A program made the translations under genes and the position numbers. Positions 20,765 to 30,356 of a stretch of DNA of 64,000 bases are shown here, one piece after another; the stretch's first letter is position 1, and every line of letters starts with the position of its first letter. The notes under the pieces were generated by a model, which saw nothing but the letters and a program-made list of their open reading frames with translations, had not been told where the DNA came from and searched no databases. Source of the DNA: Peteryoungia aggregata LMG 23059 (GTDB lineage Bacteria > Pseudomonadota > Alphaproteobacteria > Rhizobiales > Rhizobiaceae); NCBI RefSeq assembly GCF_030814435.1, contig NZ_JAUSUW010000002.1, positions 186,001 through 250,000 of the forward strand. Reading direction: 5' to 3'.

Positions 20765-20794
20765 AAGGCCTCCGTGACTTGTCTCGGAGGCCTT
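20765..20794. terminator. Bidirectional intrinsic terminator
   Basis: The perfect 10-bp stem AAGGCCTCCG (20765-20774) and CGGAGGCCTT (20785-20794) lies between the convergent chemoreceptor (ends 20592) and the DUF2778 gene (ends 20799). Confidence 0.75.
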
Positions 20795-20798
20795 GTCG

Positions 20799-22127
20799 TC
20801 AGAGCATCGCCATGTATTTCGGGAGATCGCGCATGCTGGGCACGACAATGAGCGTTTGCACATGCCCCCGCTTGTAGGCGTTGAGAAAACGGTTGTAGTC
20901 CTCGAACACCACGCATCCGGAGCTGTCGCCTCGACGGCGGAGCAGGTAGGTGTGGGTGAGGAAGCCGTCACGATTGTACATCTTGGCGTCACCGACCGGG
21001 TTCATGCGGATCGCCTCGATGCCGTGAAAGCGGGCTTCACGCATGCGCAGGCTGTAGACGTTCGGCGGTGTGGGCCCGAGGTTTTTCACATGAACGTATT
21101 TCGGATTGTCACGCATGTGACCTCGACCGGAATGGGCTCGCAGTTTCTCGCCGTTTGGCATATGCACCACGGCATCCTCGATCACATAGACCGCGATGCG
21201 GCTGCCCGGACCGGGCAGGCTGTTCTTGCGGTTGAAGATGCCCCCTGCCCCGTCATCCGTGGTGATCGGATTGTCCGGCTTGGCATAGGCCAGCATGTTC
21301 ATCAGAGTTTTCTTCGGCTTCTCCGAAGCAGCCGCCGCAGGCGGCGCCTCGGGCGCCGGGATACGCTCGACACGCGGTTTTGCCTGCGGCTTGGCGCCGG
21401 GAACCGGGCCGTCATCCGGAAGGGCTCCGTGATCCTCGCCCTGGGGCTCGGACAGAAGTTCCTCGAAGGGCTCCTCACGCGGATCGGCAGCCGCCATGAT
21501 CTCCGGCGCAGACGGCACTGCGGCATAGCCGAGGGCAACGGGCGCTGATGCGGTTGGTTCACGGGAGATGGACGCCGTCACGACGGGATCGACATCGTCC
21601 AACCCGCTGCGACGTTCATGGGCAACGGATGCCAAGGCGGCCTGCTGTCGCCCGGCTTCCGCCCTCACCAGCGCCTCGCGCAGAACGGCCAGGGCCTGGG
21701 AGTCTGTGACGCTTTCGACACGGGCGAGCAGGAGACGATCGGACTTGTCGACCTCGGCAAGGCGCATGGCCGCCGGCAGCATCAGCAGACCAAGGTGATC
21801 GGTCGCGGCGATGGCCTCGGCGAAGCGATCGCGCATCTCCTCGATGGCCGCAAAGTCGGGCGCATCCGCCGACAGAACGCGTAGCGGAAACGGCTTGACC
21901 AGCGTAATGTCCGGCCTTGGCAGATTATGGCCGGCGACGGCCGGGACTTCGATGCTGGACGACGACAGGCCCTTGAAGACGGCGAGGCTCGCTGTGCCCC
22001 AGAAGAGGCAGGCCAGTCCAATGCCCAAGACCGTCGGCAGGCTGGAGCCGCGCTTCTTTCTGCGCGACTTCATCATTTGTACGGCGACGCCATTGCCGCC
22101 GGTGACCTTACGGGTCGAGGACGCCAT
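20799..22127 (-). CDS. Membrane-anchored DUF2778/Tlde1-like L,D-transpeptidase-type protein
   Basis: A 442-residue protein. A basic N-terminus and one membrane segment at about residues 30-52 (PTVLGIGLACLFWGTASLAV) are followed by a long low-complexity Pro/Ala/Glu-rich periplasmic linker. The C-terminal domain (about 300-442) carries HTYLLRRRGDSSGCVVF, whose His and SxGC Cys match the catalytic arrangement of the Tlde1/DUF2778 family and the broader L,D-transpeptidase fold. The expected location is periplasmic and membrane-tethered, acting on peptidoglycan peptides. Similar domains occur as type VI secretion effectors, but here there is no immunity gene or secretion locus and the protein has its own membrane anchor, so a housekeeping wall role is more likely. 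Confidence 0.75.
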   Translation of the reverse strand: MASSTRKVTGGNGVAVQMMKSRRKKRGSSLPTVLGIGLACLFWGTASLAVFKGLSSSSIEVPAVAGHNLPRPDITLVKPFPLRVLSADAPDFAAIEEMRDRFAEAIAATDHLGLLMLPAAMRLAEVDKSDRLLLARVESVTDSQALAVLREALVRAEAGRQQAALASVAHERRSGLDDVDPVVTASISREPTASAPVALGYAAVPSAPEIMAAADPREEPFEELLSEPQGEDHGALPDDGPVPGAKPQAKPRVERIPAPEAPPAAAASEKPKKTLMNMLAYAKPDNPITTDDGAGGIFNRKNSLPGPGSRIAVYVIEDAVVHMPNGEKLRAHSGRGHMRDNPKYVHVKNLGPTPPNVYSLRMREARFHGIEAIRMNPVGDAKMYNRDGFLTHTYLLRRRGDSSGCVVFEDYNRFLNAYKRGHVQTLIVVPSMRDLPKYMAML

Positions 22128-22265
22128 GATACTTGAACTCGCTTACCAAGACTCTGGGAGCCGGCGACCTAGCAGCGGAAGCCGACCTTACTGAGACAGG
22201 GTTGTGGCAATGCCGTCCTGTCGACTGCCCTAAAGAATGAAGAAGTTTGGTAACCAAGAGGTTTA

Positions 22266-22302
22266 CGCCGGGCGGATTCTGTCACATTCCGAACGCCCGG
22301 CG
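22266..22302 (-). terminator. Inverted repeat downstream of the SDR gene
   Basis: CGCCGGGCG (22266-22274) pairs with CGCCCGGCG (22294-22302), 11 bp past the SDR stop. There is no T-run, so it may be a weak terminator or an mRNA 3'-end stabiliser. The remaining gap to 22128 should hold the promoter of the DUF2778 gene. Confidence 0.45.
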
Positions 22303-22312
22303 CGAAATAGTT

Positions 22313-23017
22313 TCAGACGTGACGGGTTAACCCGCCGTCGACCTTCAGGTTCTGACCGGTGATGTAGGCTGCTCCATCAGAGGCCAGGAAGGCGATTGTG
22401 GCCGCGATTTCCTCGCTCGTGCCGTAGCGTTTCATCGGCACGCCATCCCGCCGCTCCTCGGTCGCCGGCAGGCTGTCGATCCAACCGGGGAGGACATTGT
22501 TCATGCGGATGTTTTCCGCCGCATAGGTGTCTGCGAAGATCTTGGTGAAGGATGCGAGGCCGGCGCGGAAGACGGCCGATGTCGGGAACATCGACGATGG
22601 CTCGAAGGCCCAGGCGGTGGAGATGTTGATGATGACGCCGGATTTCTGCCGCTGCATGATCGGCGTGACGAGACGGGTGGGACGGATGACATTGAGCAGG
22701 TAGACATCCATGCCCTTCACCCATTGCTCATCGGTGATTTCCAGGATCTGCGCACGGGGCCCGTGGCCGGCGCTGTTGACCAGGACGTCGATCCGGCCAT
22801 AGCGCTCCATGGTGCCGTCGACGAGACGCGCGATGTCCTCCGGAGACTGATTGGAGCCCGTCACACCGAAGCCGCCGAGTTCGGCGGCCAGCGCCTCCCC
22901 CTTGCCGGAGGAGGAGAGGATGGCGACCTTGAAGCCATCGGCGGCAAGCCGGCGCGCGGCCGCTGCCCCCATGCCGCTTCCCCCTGCCGTGACGATGGCT
23001 ACCTTCTGACTGGTCAT
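22313..23017 (-). CDS. SDR-family protein with altered catalytic motif
   Basis: A 234-residue short-chain dehydrogenase/reductase fold protein. The nucleotide-binding motif TAGGSGMGAAAARRL is at about residues 10-24, NSAGHGPRAQ (NNAG-type) is at about 82, and the usual catalytic Ser region is NISTAWAF. The canonical YxxxK is replaced: the aligned segment SAVFRAGLASFTK has Ser and Arg where Tyr and Lys are expected. A reading-frame error is unlikely because the frame is intact with a normal C-terminus (YITGQNLKVDGGLTRHV). It may be a binding protein or a reductase with altered chemistry. ATG 23017 is preceded by GGGAGAA. The substrate is unknown. Confidence 0.85.
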   Translation of the reverse strand: MTSQKVAIVTAGGSGMGAAAARRLAADGFKVAILSSSGKGEALAAELGGFGVTGSNQSPEDIARLVDGTMERYGRIDVLVNSAGHGPRAQILEITDEQWVKGMDVYLLNVIRPTRLVTPIMQRQKSGVIINISTAWAFEPSSMFPTSAVFRAGLASFTKIFADTYAAENIRMNNVLPGWIDSLPATEERRDGVPMKRYGTSEEIAATIAFLASDGAAYITGQNLKVDGGLTRHV

Positions 23018-23085
23018 TCGATATTCTCCCTTGAATGTGTCCGGAAGATCGAAGGTCCTGTTGCCGAAGTCCAGTCAGAAATGCT

Positions 23086-23119
23086 GAAGGCCGGTGCAGC
23101 TTGCGCCACACCGGCCTTC
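23086..23119 (-). terminator. Terminator-like hairpin after the PilZ-like gene
   Basis: GAAGGCCGGTG (23086-23096) pairs perfectly with CACCGGCCTTC (23109-23119), 20 bp past the stop at 23139. The T-run is weak. It separates this gene from the SDR gene. Confidence 0.6.
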
Positions 23120-23138
23120 TGAAACGGGATAGCAGCCT

Positions 23139-23546
23139 TTACCAGCTGCGGACGTCGAGCACGCGGTCCTTGTGGGCCGGATGGGTGGAGAAGACGAAGA
23201 TGCGGTCCAGCTCCTTCTGCGTCAGCAGGCGCAGGAAGCGGATCTCGGCGGTGTTGTTGGCAAAGGTCTTCATCAGGACGGCACCCACCTTGGTGATGCG
23301 GGCGTCCGGGATGTCGAGATAGAACTGCTTGGGCAGATTGACCTGGGTGATGAGGGCGACCACCGCACCGCTCATGGAGATCCGGATGACGTCGCAACGG
23401 CGGGCGGCCATATGTGTCATGCCGTTCTCGGTGTATTCCAGACGTCCGGCATTCATGGTGTCCTCCATGCGGTACCGGTTCTCCCGGTCATACATGAAGG
23501 ATTCTTCCTTCTTCAGGAAATGAGACCCGCCGTTTGCCGTTCTCAT
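23139..23546 (-). CDS. Hypothetical protein, possibly PilZ-like
   Basis: About 135 residues from ATG 23546 (GAGGG 8 nt upstream). The frame extends to a GTG at 23573, and an internal ATG at 23495 with AAGGAAG upstream is a second plausible start. The region RRCDVIRISMSGAVVALI followed by beta-rich segments (FYLDIPDARITKVGAVLM, NTAEIRFLRLL) is laid out like a degenerate PilZ domain. A PilZ protein would bind cyclic di-GMP and tie surface behaviour to the neighbouring motility genes, but the key Arg residues are not clearly conserved, so the assignment is weak. It stands alone between two terminators. Confidence 0.6.
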   Translation of the reverse strand: MRTANGGSHFLKKEESFMYDRENRYRMEDTMNAGRLEYTENGMTHMAARRCDVIRISMSGAVVALITQVNLPKQFYLDIPDARITKVGAVLMKTFANNTAEIRFLRLLTQKELDRIFVFSTHPAHKDRVLDVRSW

Positions 23547-23644
23547 CGTTGCTGCCCTCGTCATTATTCCCACTACTTATGGGGGGAAAAGCTAGCAGGG
23601 ACAGCTTAACAGTCGGTTTTGGTTCCATGGCCATTCGCTGCAAC

Positions 23645-23685
23645 AAAAAGCCCTGTTCCCGATAAGGATAACAGGGCCTTAAGCG
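23645..23685 (-). terminator. Rho-independent terminator of the agl operon
   Basis: On the minus strand GCCCTGTT and AACAGGGC (23677-23670 with 23657-23650) form the stem and are followed by TTTTT (23649-23645). It lies about 30 bp past aglK. Confidence 0.88.
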
Positions 23686-23705
23686 GATCGAGGCCGTAAC
23701 CGTCA

Positions 23706-24794
<1,089 letters not shown>

Positions 24795-24808
24795 GCTTTC
24801 CTCCCCTG

Positions 24809-26464
24809 TCAGGCGTGACGCGCGAAATAGGCGCCCCAAGCCGGCAACTCTACCTTGTTATCGTTGACTGCACTCTCAAAACCATGGCCTTCAAGCGCGA
24901 TCCATTCCCCCGTCGGCAAGGCGATCGAGGTCGGTTCTGCGGTCATGTTGAAGACGCAGAGCAGCCTCTCGTTGCCGAAGGCGCGCGTATAGACCAGCTG
25001 GCCGTCGCCAGCGTCGTGGAACGTGATGTCGCCCTTGGCAAAGGCCGGATACTGGCGGCGGAAGGTGAGGAAGCGACGGTAGTGCTCGAGCACAGACTCC
25101 GGCTTGCCGACCTGGGTATTGACCGCGCGAAGCCCATGTTCGACCGGGATAGGCAACCATGTCTTCTGCGCTGTCGAGAACCCCGCCTGGGTCGCGTGGT
25201 CATCCCAGACCATCGGCGTGCGGCAGCCATCGCGGCCCTTGAATTCCGGCCAGAACTGGATGCCGTAAGGGTCCTGCAGATCTTCGAATGCAATCTCGGC
25301 CTCCGTGAGGCCAAGCTCTTCGCCCTGATAGATGCAAACCGAGCCGCGCTGAGTGAGCAGCAGGGCAGAGCTCATCTTGGCATAAGCGTCGCGGTCGACA
25401 ACCGTTGCACCCCAACGGGACACGTGGCGCACGACGTCATGGTTCGAGAAGGCCCAGCAAGCCCAGCCTTCGGGTGCCGCCGTGGCGAAGGCGTTCTGGG
25501 TGTTTTGTACCACTGCAGGGGTGAGCGGCTCGGGCGCCAGGAATTCGAAGGCATAGCACATCTGCATCTTGTCGTTGCCGGAGGTGTATTCGCCGACGAT
25601 CTCCAGACCGCGCTGGCTATCACCGACTTCACCGACGGCCGCGATCGCCGGATACTCGTCCAGAAGCGCACGGAAGCGTTTCAGGAAGGCGATGTTTTCC
25701 GGGCGGTTCTTGTCGTAGATGTGTTCCTGGAAATTGTACGGGTTGACGGCCGGTGCGGTCGAGGCATTGCGGCGCTCGGGTGCCAGCGGCGGATTGTCCC
25801 TGAGTTCCTTGTCGTGGAAATAGAAGTTGATCGTGTCGAGACGGAAACCATCGACACCGCGCTCCAGCCAGAAGCGGGTGGCGGAAAGCAGAGCATCCTG
25901 CACTTCCGGATTATGCAGGTTCATGTCCGGCTGCGAGGTCAGGAAGTTGTGCATGTAGTACTGCATGCGGGTCGGATCCCACTGCCAGGCAGAACCGCCG
26001 AAGATCGACAACCAGTTGTTGGGCGGCGTGCCGTCCGGCTTCGAATCGGCCCAGACATACCAGTCGGCCTTGGGATTGACGCGGCTCGAACGGCTTTCGA
26101 CGAACCAGGCATGCTGGTCCGACGAGTGCGAGATCACGAGGTCGATCATCACCCGGATACCGAGGCGATGGGCTTCGGCGATCAGGCCGTCGAAATCGGC
26201 GAGCGAACCGAACATCGGATCCACGTCGACATAGTTCGAGACGTCATAGCCGAAGTCCTTCATCGGCGAGGCGAAGAAGGGCGAGATCCAGATCGCATCG
26301 GCGCCGAGGTCGGCGATATGCGCCAGACGGGCGGTGATGCCCTTCAGGTCACCGATACCGTCACCGTTGGAATCCTGGTAGGAGCGCGGGTAGATCTGAT
26401 AGATCACCGCACCGCGCCACCAATCCTTGTCGGCGACCAGCGTCGATTGCGTCGTGGAACTCAT
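24809..26464 (-). CDS. aglA: Alpha-glucosidase, GH13
   Basis: A 551-residue cytosolic glycoside hydrolase family 13 enzyme that cleaves imported sucrose, maltose or related alpha-glucosides. The GH13 motifs are visible: RVMIDLVISHSSDQHAWF (region I), GFRLDTINFYFHDKEL with the nucleophile Asp (region II), VGEVGD with the acid/base Glu (region III) and FSNHDVVRHVSRWG (region IV). There is no signal peptide, as expected when an ABC importer supplies the sugar. It lies inside the agl transporter operon between aglG and aglK (14-nt gap to aglK). Confidence 0.95.
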   Translation of the reverse strand: MSSTTQSTLVADKDWWRGAVIYQIYPRSYQDSNGDGIGDLKGITARLAHIADLGADAIWISPFFASPMKDFGYDVSNYVDVDPMFGSLADFDGLIAEAHRLGIRVMIDLVISHSSDQHAWFVESRSSRVNPKADWYVWADSKPDGTPPNNWLSIFGGSAWQWDPTRMQYYMHNFLTSQPDMNLHNPEVQDALLSATRFWLERGVDGFRLDTINFYFHDKELRDNPPLAPERRNASTAPAVNPYNFQEHIYDKNRPENIAFLKRFRALLDEYPAIAAVGEVGDSQRGLEIVGEYTSGNDKMQMCYAFEFLAPEPLTPAVVQNTQNAFATAAPEGWACWAFSNHDVVRHVSRWGATVVDRDAYAKMSSALLLTQRGSVCIYQGEELGLTEAEIAFEDLQDPYGIQFWPEFKGRDGCRTPMVWDDHATQAGFSTAQKTWLPIPVEHGLRAVNTQVGKPESVLEHYRRFLTFRRQYPAFAKGDITFHDAGDGQLVYTRAFGNERLLCVFNMTAEPTSIALPTGEWIALEGHGFESAVNDNKVELPAWGAYFARHA

Positions 26465-26502
26465 TCTTTATCCTCGTAGATGTCAGTTGACGAAGGCTCC
26501 GC

Positions 26503-27645
26503 TCAACCACCCTTGACCGAGCCCGCCAGCAGACCCCGGACGAGGTAGCGCTGGAGACCGAAGAAGACGAGGAGCGGAACGATGATGGTGATGAAGGCGG
26601 ATGCCGTCAGGATTTCCCAGTTGCCGCCGCGCGAACCCAGCAGGTTGACCAGGCGCCCGGTCAGGACCAGCTCGTCATTGCCGGTGCCGAGGAAGACCAT
26701 GGCCACCAGCAGGTCGTTCCAGGTCCAGAGGAACTGGAAGATCGCGAAGGAGGCAAGCGCCGGATAGGAGAGCGGCAGGACGATCTTGATGAAGATCTCG
26801 AAATCGGAGGCGCCATCGACGCGGGCCGATTCCATGATCTCGCGCGGCAGGCCGGCGATGTAATTGCGCAGCAGGTATATGGCGAGCGGCAGGCCGAAAC
26901 CCATATGCGCAAGCCAGATGCCGACATAACCCTTGGCCGGAACGCCGAAGAAGGTTCCGACATCGTTATACATCTTCAGAAGCGGGATCAGCGACATCTG
27001 CAGCGGCACGACGAGCAGGCCGACGATCACAGCGATCAGGATCGAGCGCCCCGGAAACTTCATCCAGGCAAGCGCATAGGCCGCGAAGGCCGCCACCAGG
27101 ATCGGGATGATCGTGGAGGGGATGGCAACCGTCAGCGAGTTGATGAAGGACTGGCCGATGCCTTCGGCCGTCATCACCGTCTGGTAGTTCTCAAGCGTGA
27201 AGCGCGGCGGCGTCTCGGCGGTGAAGAAGATACGCTGACCGCGCGATCCCTCGAAGGCTGTCGGCGATTCCAGGCGGAAGTCGCCGTTTTCCTCAACGGT
27301 CAGTTTGTGGCCGTCGCGGATATCGGCGGTTGCACCTGCTGCGAAAGCCGCAGGTTCCTGGCTGGTCGCCCCGAAGGCGGAGACCGCACCAGGTCCCCCT
27401 TCAAAGACATTGCCCTTGATGACGTAGACACCGTTTTCCTGGGCCTGCGTTTCAGGTCCGGGGGCACGGTAGATCTCGTTGCGTGTGGAGGACGACAGTG
27501 CCGTCCACCAGCCGGAAGCGACGATCTGGTCCTTGTCACGCAGGGACGAGATCAACAGGCCGGCGGTCGGCAGCGTCCAGGCCGCCACCAGAATGAGAAC
27601 GGTGAGGTTGACGACGATCGTCAGCGGAGAAAGCTTGCGCGTCAT
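26503..27645 (-). CDS. aglG: Alpha-glucoside ABC transporter permease AglG
   Basis: A 380-residue MalG-type permease. The N-terminal membrane helix (TIVVNLTVLILVAAWTL) is followed by a large roughly 120-residue periplasmic insertion, then five membrane segments in the C-terminal half (for example TIIPILVAAFAAYALAWM). The EAA loop is near ESARVDGASDFEIFIKIVLP. ATG 27645 is one base after the aglF stop codon, so translation is coupled. The frame is open upstream to 27675 inside aglF. It forms the membrane channel with AglF. Confidence 0.95.
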   Translation of the reverse strand: MTRKLSPLTIVVNLTVLILVAAWTLPTAGLLISSLRDKDQIVASGWWTALSSSTRNEIYRAPGPETQAQENGVYVIKGNVFEGGPGAVSAFGATSQEPAAFAAGATADIRDGHKLTVEENGDFRLESPTAFEGSRGQRIFFTAETPPRFTLENYQTVMTAEGIGQSFINSLTVAIPSTIIPILVAAFAAYALAWMKFPGRSILIAVIVGLLVVPLQMSLIPLLKMYNDVGTFFGVPAKGYVGIWLAHMGFGLPLAIYLLRNYIAGLPREIMESARVDGASDFEIFIKIVLPLSYPALASFAIFQFLWTWNDLLVAMVFLGTGNDELVLTGRLVNLLGSRGGNWEILTASAFITIIVPLLVFFGLQRYLVRGLLAGSVKGG

Positions 27646-27646
27646 G

Positions 27647-28657
27647 TCAGCGTCCTTCCATTTCCCGGCGGGCATTGCGGATGTTCCAGATCATGATCGG
27701 GATGACCATGACCATGATGACGACGGCAATCGCCGCGCCACGGCCAAAGTCACCGCCGCCGCGGAACATCCAGTCGAACATCAGGTTCGCGAGAACCTGG
27801 CTCTGCCACTGGCCGTTGGTCATCGCCAGAACGATGTCGAAGACCTTGAGGACGAGGATGGTGATGGTGGTCCAGACGACCGCAATGGTGTTCCAGATCT
27901 GCGGCACCTTGATCTTGATGAAGATCTGCCACGGATTGGCGCCATCGATGACGGCTGCCTCGATGGTCTCTTCCGGAATGCCGCGTAGGGCCGCCGACAG
28001 AAGGACCATGGCGAAACCGGTCTGGATCCAGATGAGGATGACCATCAGGAAGAAGTTGTTCCAGAAGGGCAGCGCAATCCAGATCTGCGGGTCGCCGCCG
28101 AAATAGACGACGAGCGCATTGAGGATGCCGATCTGCTCGGAGCCGGCGTCACGGTAGTCGTAGACGAATTTCCAGATGACGGAGGCACCGACGAAGGAGA
28201 TCGCCATCGGCATGAAGATCAGCGATTTGGCGATATTGCCCCACCAGATGCGATCGGTGAGAGCTGCGATGATCAGACCGAAGAAGGTGGAGGCCGCAGG
28301 CACCACGATCAGCCACAGCATGTTGTTGAAGATCGACTGGCGGAATTCCGCGTCACTGAGCATCCAGCGATAATTCGCGAGCCCGACGTAGTTTTCACCG
28401 CTTCGGTCCATCACCGAATAGAGGACCGAGGAGAAGAGCGGGTAGATCAGGTAGATTGTCAGCGATAGCAGAGCGGGGCCGAGAAAAAGCCAGGGGCGGA
28501 TCAGAGCCGCACGCCGCAGGTTTCTTGAGGCTTTCTGCGTATCGGCGATGCGGGACGGGAAAACCATGTCCAGCAGAAGATTCGAGCCGAAAAAGTATCC
28601 GATTGCTGCCGCAACGCCGACGACGATCGTCAGCAAGGCAAAAAGTAGCTGCTCCAA
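27647..28657 (-). CDS. aglF: Alpha-glucoside ABC transporter permease AglF, TTG start
   Basis: A 336-residue MalF-type permease with an N-terminal helix (LLFALLTIVVGVAAAIGYFF), a second at about 50-75 (LFLGPALLSLTIYLIYPLF), and several more. The EAA loop is near EAAVIDGANPWQIFIKIKVP. The start codon is TTG 28657, supported by GGAGGGG about 8 nt upstream; no ATG nearby would keep the first helix. It pairs with AglG, follows aglE after a 122-bp gap with a stable hairpin, and receives substrate from AglE. Confidence 0.93.
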   Translation of the reverse strand: MEQLLFALLTIVVGVAAAIGYFFGSNLLLDMVFPSRIADTQKASRNLRRAALIRPWLFLGPALLSLTIYLIYPLFSSVLYSVMDRSGENYVGLANYRWMLSDAEFRQSIFNNMLWLIVVPAASTFFGLIIAALTDRIWWGNIAKSLIFMPMAISFVGASVIWKFVYDYRDAGSEQIGILNALVVYFGGDPQIWIALPFWNNFFLMVILIWIQTGFAMVLLSAALRGIPEETIEAAVIDGANPWQIFIKIKVPQIWNTIAVVWTTITILVLKVFDIVLAMTNGQWQSQVLANLMFDWMFRGGGDFGRGAAIAVVIMVMVIPIMIWNIRNARREMEGR

Positions 28658-28730
28658 AGACGTCCCCTCCCTGTCGATTGCTCCGGATCACCCTTGGGCG
28701 CCAGATGCATTATTCTTCTTGATCGACGTC

Positions 28731-28759
28731 CGGGCCGCATCCCTTGCGAATGCGGCCCG
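28731..28759 (-). promoter_or_regulatory. Intercistronic hairpin between aglE and aglF
   Basis: CGGGCCGCAT (28731-28740) and ATGCGGCCCG (28750-28759) form a perfect 10-bp stem with a 9-nt loop, 20 bp past the aglE stop, without a T-run. In binding-protein transporter operons such hairpins commonly protect the upstream mRNA, giving more binding protein than permease. That role is inferred here. Confidence 0.6.
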
Positions 28760-28779
28760 GCATGCAATGCGGGAAGGGC

Positions 28780-30138
28780 TTACTTCAAGCCATCCCAAGC
28801 CTTCTGGATGTCGCCTGCGACATCAGCCGCAGCCTTGCCACCGGAATAGTCAACCATACCCGTCCAGAATGCACCAGCACCGATCTTGCCCGGCATCAGG
28901 TCGGAGCCGTCGAAGCGGAAGGTGGTCGCGTTCGTCAGGATCTCGCCCTGCTTGCGCAGCGCATCGTTGGCGTAAGTTTCCGGCTTGGCGGACTTGAACG
29001 GCGTCAGGAAGCCGGTCTGTGCCATCCAGACTTCATGGGCGATCGGGGTCTTCAGCCACTCGATGAAGGCGCGGGCGGCAGGCGTGTCCTTGGTGATCGA
29101 CACCAGCGTGCCGGCACCGAGAACCGGGGTGCCGAGGTTCTTTTCGGCATAGGCCGGGAAGTAGAAGAAGTCCGCATCCACGCCGAGTTCAGTGCCTTCC
29201 GGGAAGAAGGACGGGATGAACGATGCCTGGCGGTGCATGAAGCACTTCGGCGGCGAGGAGAAGAGACCCTTCGGGCTGTCGCGGAAGTCGGTCGAGGCCA
29301 CGGCCTTGGAGCCGCCGTCAACGAACTTGTCATTGCGGGCGAACCAGCCGAATTCTTCGATTGCGCCGACAACGGCCGGATCGTTGAACTTGATCTCGTT
29401 GGTGACCCACTTGTCGTAGACGTCAGGCGACTGCGTGCGCAGCATCATGTCTTCGACCCAGTCGGTGGCCGGCCAGCCGGTCGCACCACCCGAGCCGAGA
29501 CCGATGCACCAGGGCGTACCGCCGTCAGCCACGATCTTCTCGGTCAGAGCCTTCAGCTCTTCCATGGTCTTCGGCACTTCGTAGCCAGCGTCCTCGAAGT
29601 TTTCCGGCGAGTACCAGACGAGCGACTTCAGGTCGGCCTTGTAGGGGAATGCGAAGAACTGTTCGGCGCCAGCCTTGTCCTTATAGGTGCCGAGGCTGAC
29701 CCAGCTGTCGCCGGCGGCGTAGTTGGTCTTCATCCAGTCGGCCGATTCCGTGCCGAGCGGAACGAGGAAGCCCTTGGAAGCGAGGTCGGCGAGCAGACCA
29801 GGCTGCGGCAGAACCGCGATATCCGGCGGGCTGCCGGCCTGCGTGTCGATGACAATCTGCTGCTCATAGTTTTCAGAGGAAGAGTAGCTGACGTCGATAC
29901 CGGTGGCATTTTCGAAATAGGAGAGCATGGATTCAACCAGAACCTGGTCGTCACCGCGCCACGGTCCGAAGATCTTCAGCGTCTGCCCCTTGAGATCTCC
30001 ATGCGCCTTCTTGAACTCTTCGAACGTCGACCAGCTGAACTTGGCGTCCTCACCCGGAGCGAACTTCAACTCCTGCGCGCTGACCGAGCCGGCCACGAGC
30101 GCGGCAGCCGCCACGGTCATCAAAAACATCTTCTTCAT
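28780..30138 (-). CDS. aglE: Alpha-glucoside ABC transporter substrate-binding protein
   Basis: A 452-residue family-1 extracellular solute-binding protein. The signal peptide is KKMFLMTVAAAALVAGSVSA, cleaved before QELKFAPG. The mature protein has the two-lobed sugar-binding pattern (TLKIFGPWRGDDQ near the N-terminus, PDIAVLPQPGLLADLA, and GTLVSITKDTPAARAFIEWL in the second lobe). GGGAGG is positioned well for ATG 30138. It is the first gene of aglEFGAK and is divergent from aglR, with two AglR-like operators upstream. Confidence 0.95.
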   Translation of the reverse strand: MKKMFLMTVAAAALVAGSVSAQELKFAPGEDAKFSWSTFEEFKKAHGDLKGQTLKIFGPWRGDDQVLVESMLSYFENATGIDVSYSSSENYEQQIVIDTQAGSPPDIAVLPQPGLLADLASKGFLVPLGTESADWMKTNYAAGDSWVSLGTYKDKAGAEQFFAFPYKADLKSLVWYSPENFEDAGYEVPKTMEELKALTEKIVADGGTPWCIGLGSGGATGWPATDWVEDMMLRTQSPDVYDKWVTNEIKFNDPAVVGAIEEFGWFARNDKFVDGGSKAVASTDFRDSPKGLFSSPPKCFMHRQASFIPSFFPEGTELGVDADFFYFPAYAEKNLGTPVLGAGTLVSITKDTPAARAFIEWLKTPIAHEVWMAQTGFLTPFKSAKPETYANDALRKQGEILTNATTFRFDGSDLMPGKIGAGAFWTGMVDYSGGKAAADVAGDIQKAWDGLK

Positions 30139-30195
30139 GTGATTTACCTCCCATCACATCGGACGGCCAGTCGTCCTTGGTCCGCGCATCTTCCT

Positions 30196-30207
30196 CAAAG
30201 CGCTTTG
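30196..30207. promoter_or_regulatory. Putative AglR operator 1
   Basis: CAAAGCGCTTTG is a perfect 12-bp palindrome with the central CG typical of LacI-family operators, 58 bp upstream of the aglE start codon. Confidence 0.7.
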
Positions 30208-30356
30208 GCCCCTATTTCATCACATTGCGTTCCATGGTGAGTCAAGGGCTTTTGTGGATTTGCCGCAATTAGACGCATATACCTGCCCGGCATGAGGCAG
30301 ATGCATTTGTGGCGTTCAAATTTCTCTTGTCGCGAGCCTCGCGTCTGCGCCATATT

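Noticed and set aside
20799..22127. Type VI secretion effector interpretation of the DUF2778 protein
   Set aside because: There are no secretion, VgrG/PAAR or immunity genes in the window, and the protein has its own N-terminal membrane anchor.
24815..26479. Long plus-strand frame opposite aglA (554 codons)
   Set aside because: It is a shadow of the GH13 gene, whose four catalytic regions are on the other strand.
28744..30240. Long plus-strand frame opposite aglE (498 codons)
   Set aside because: The minus strand has a signal peptide, a good ribosome-binding site and binding-protein motifs; the plus frame has none.
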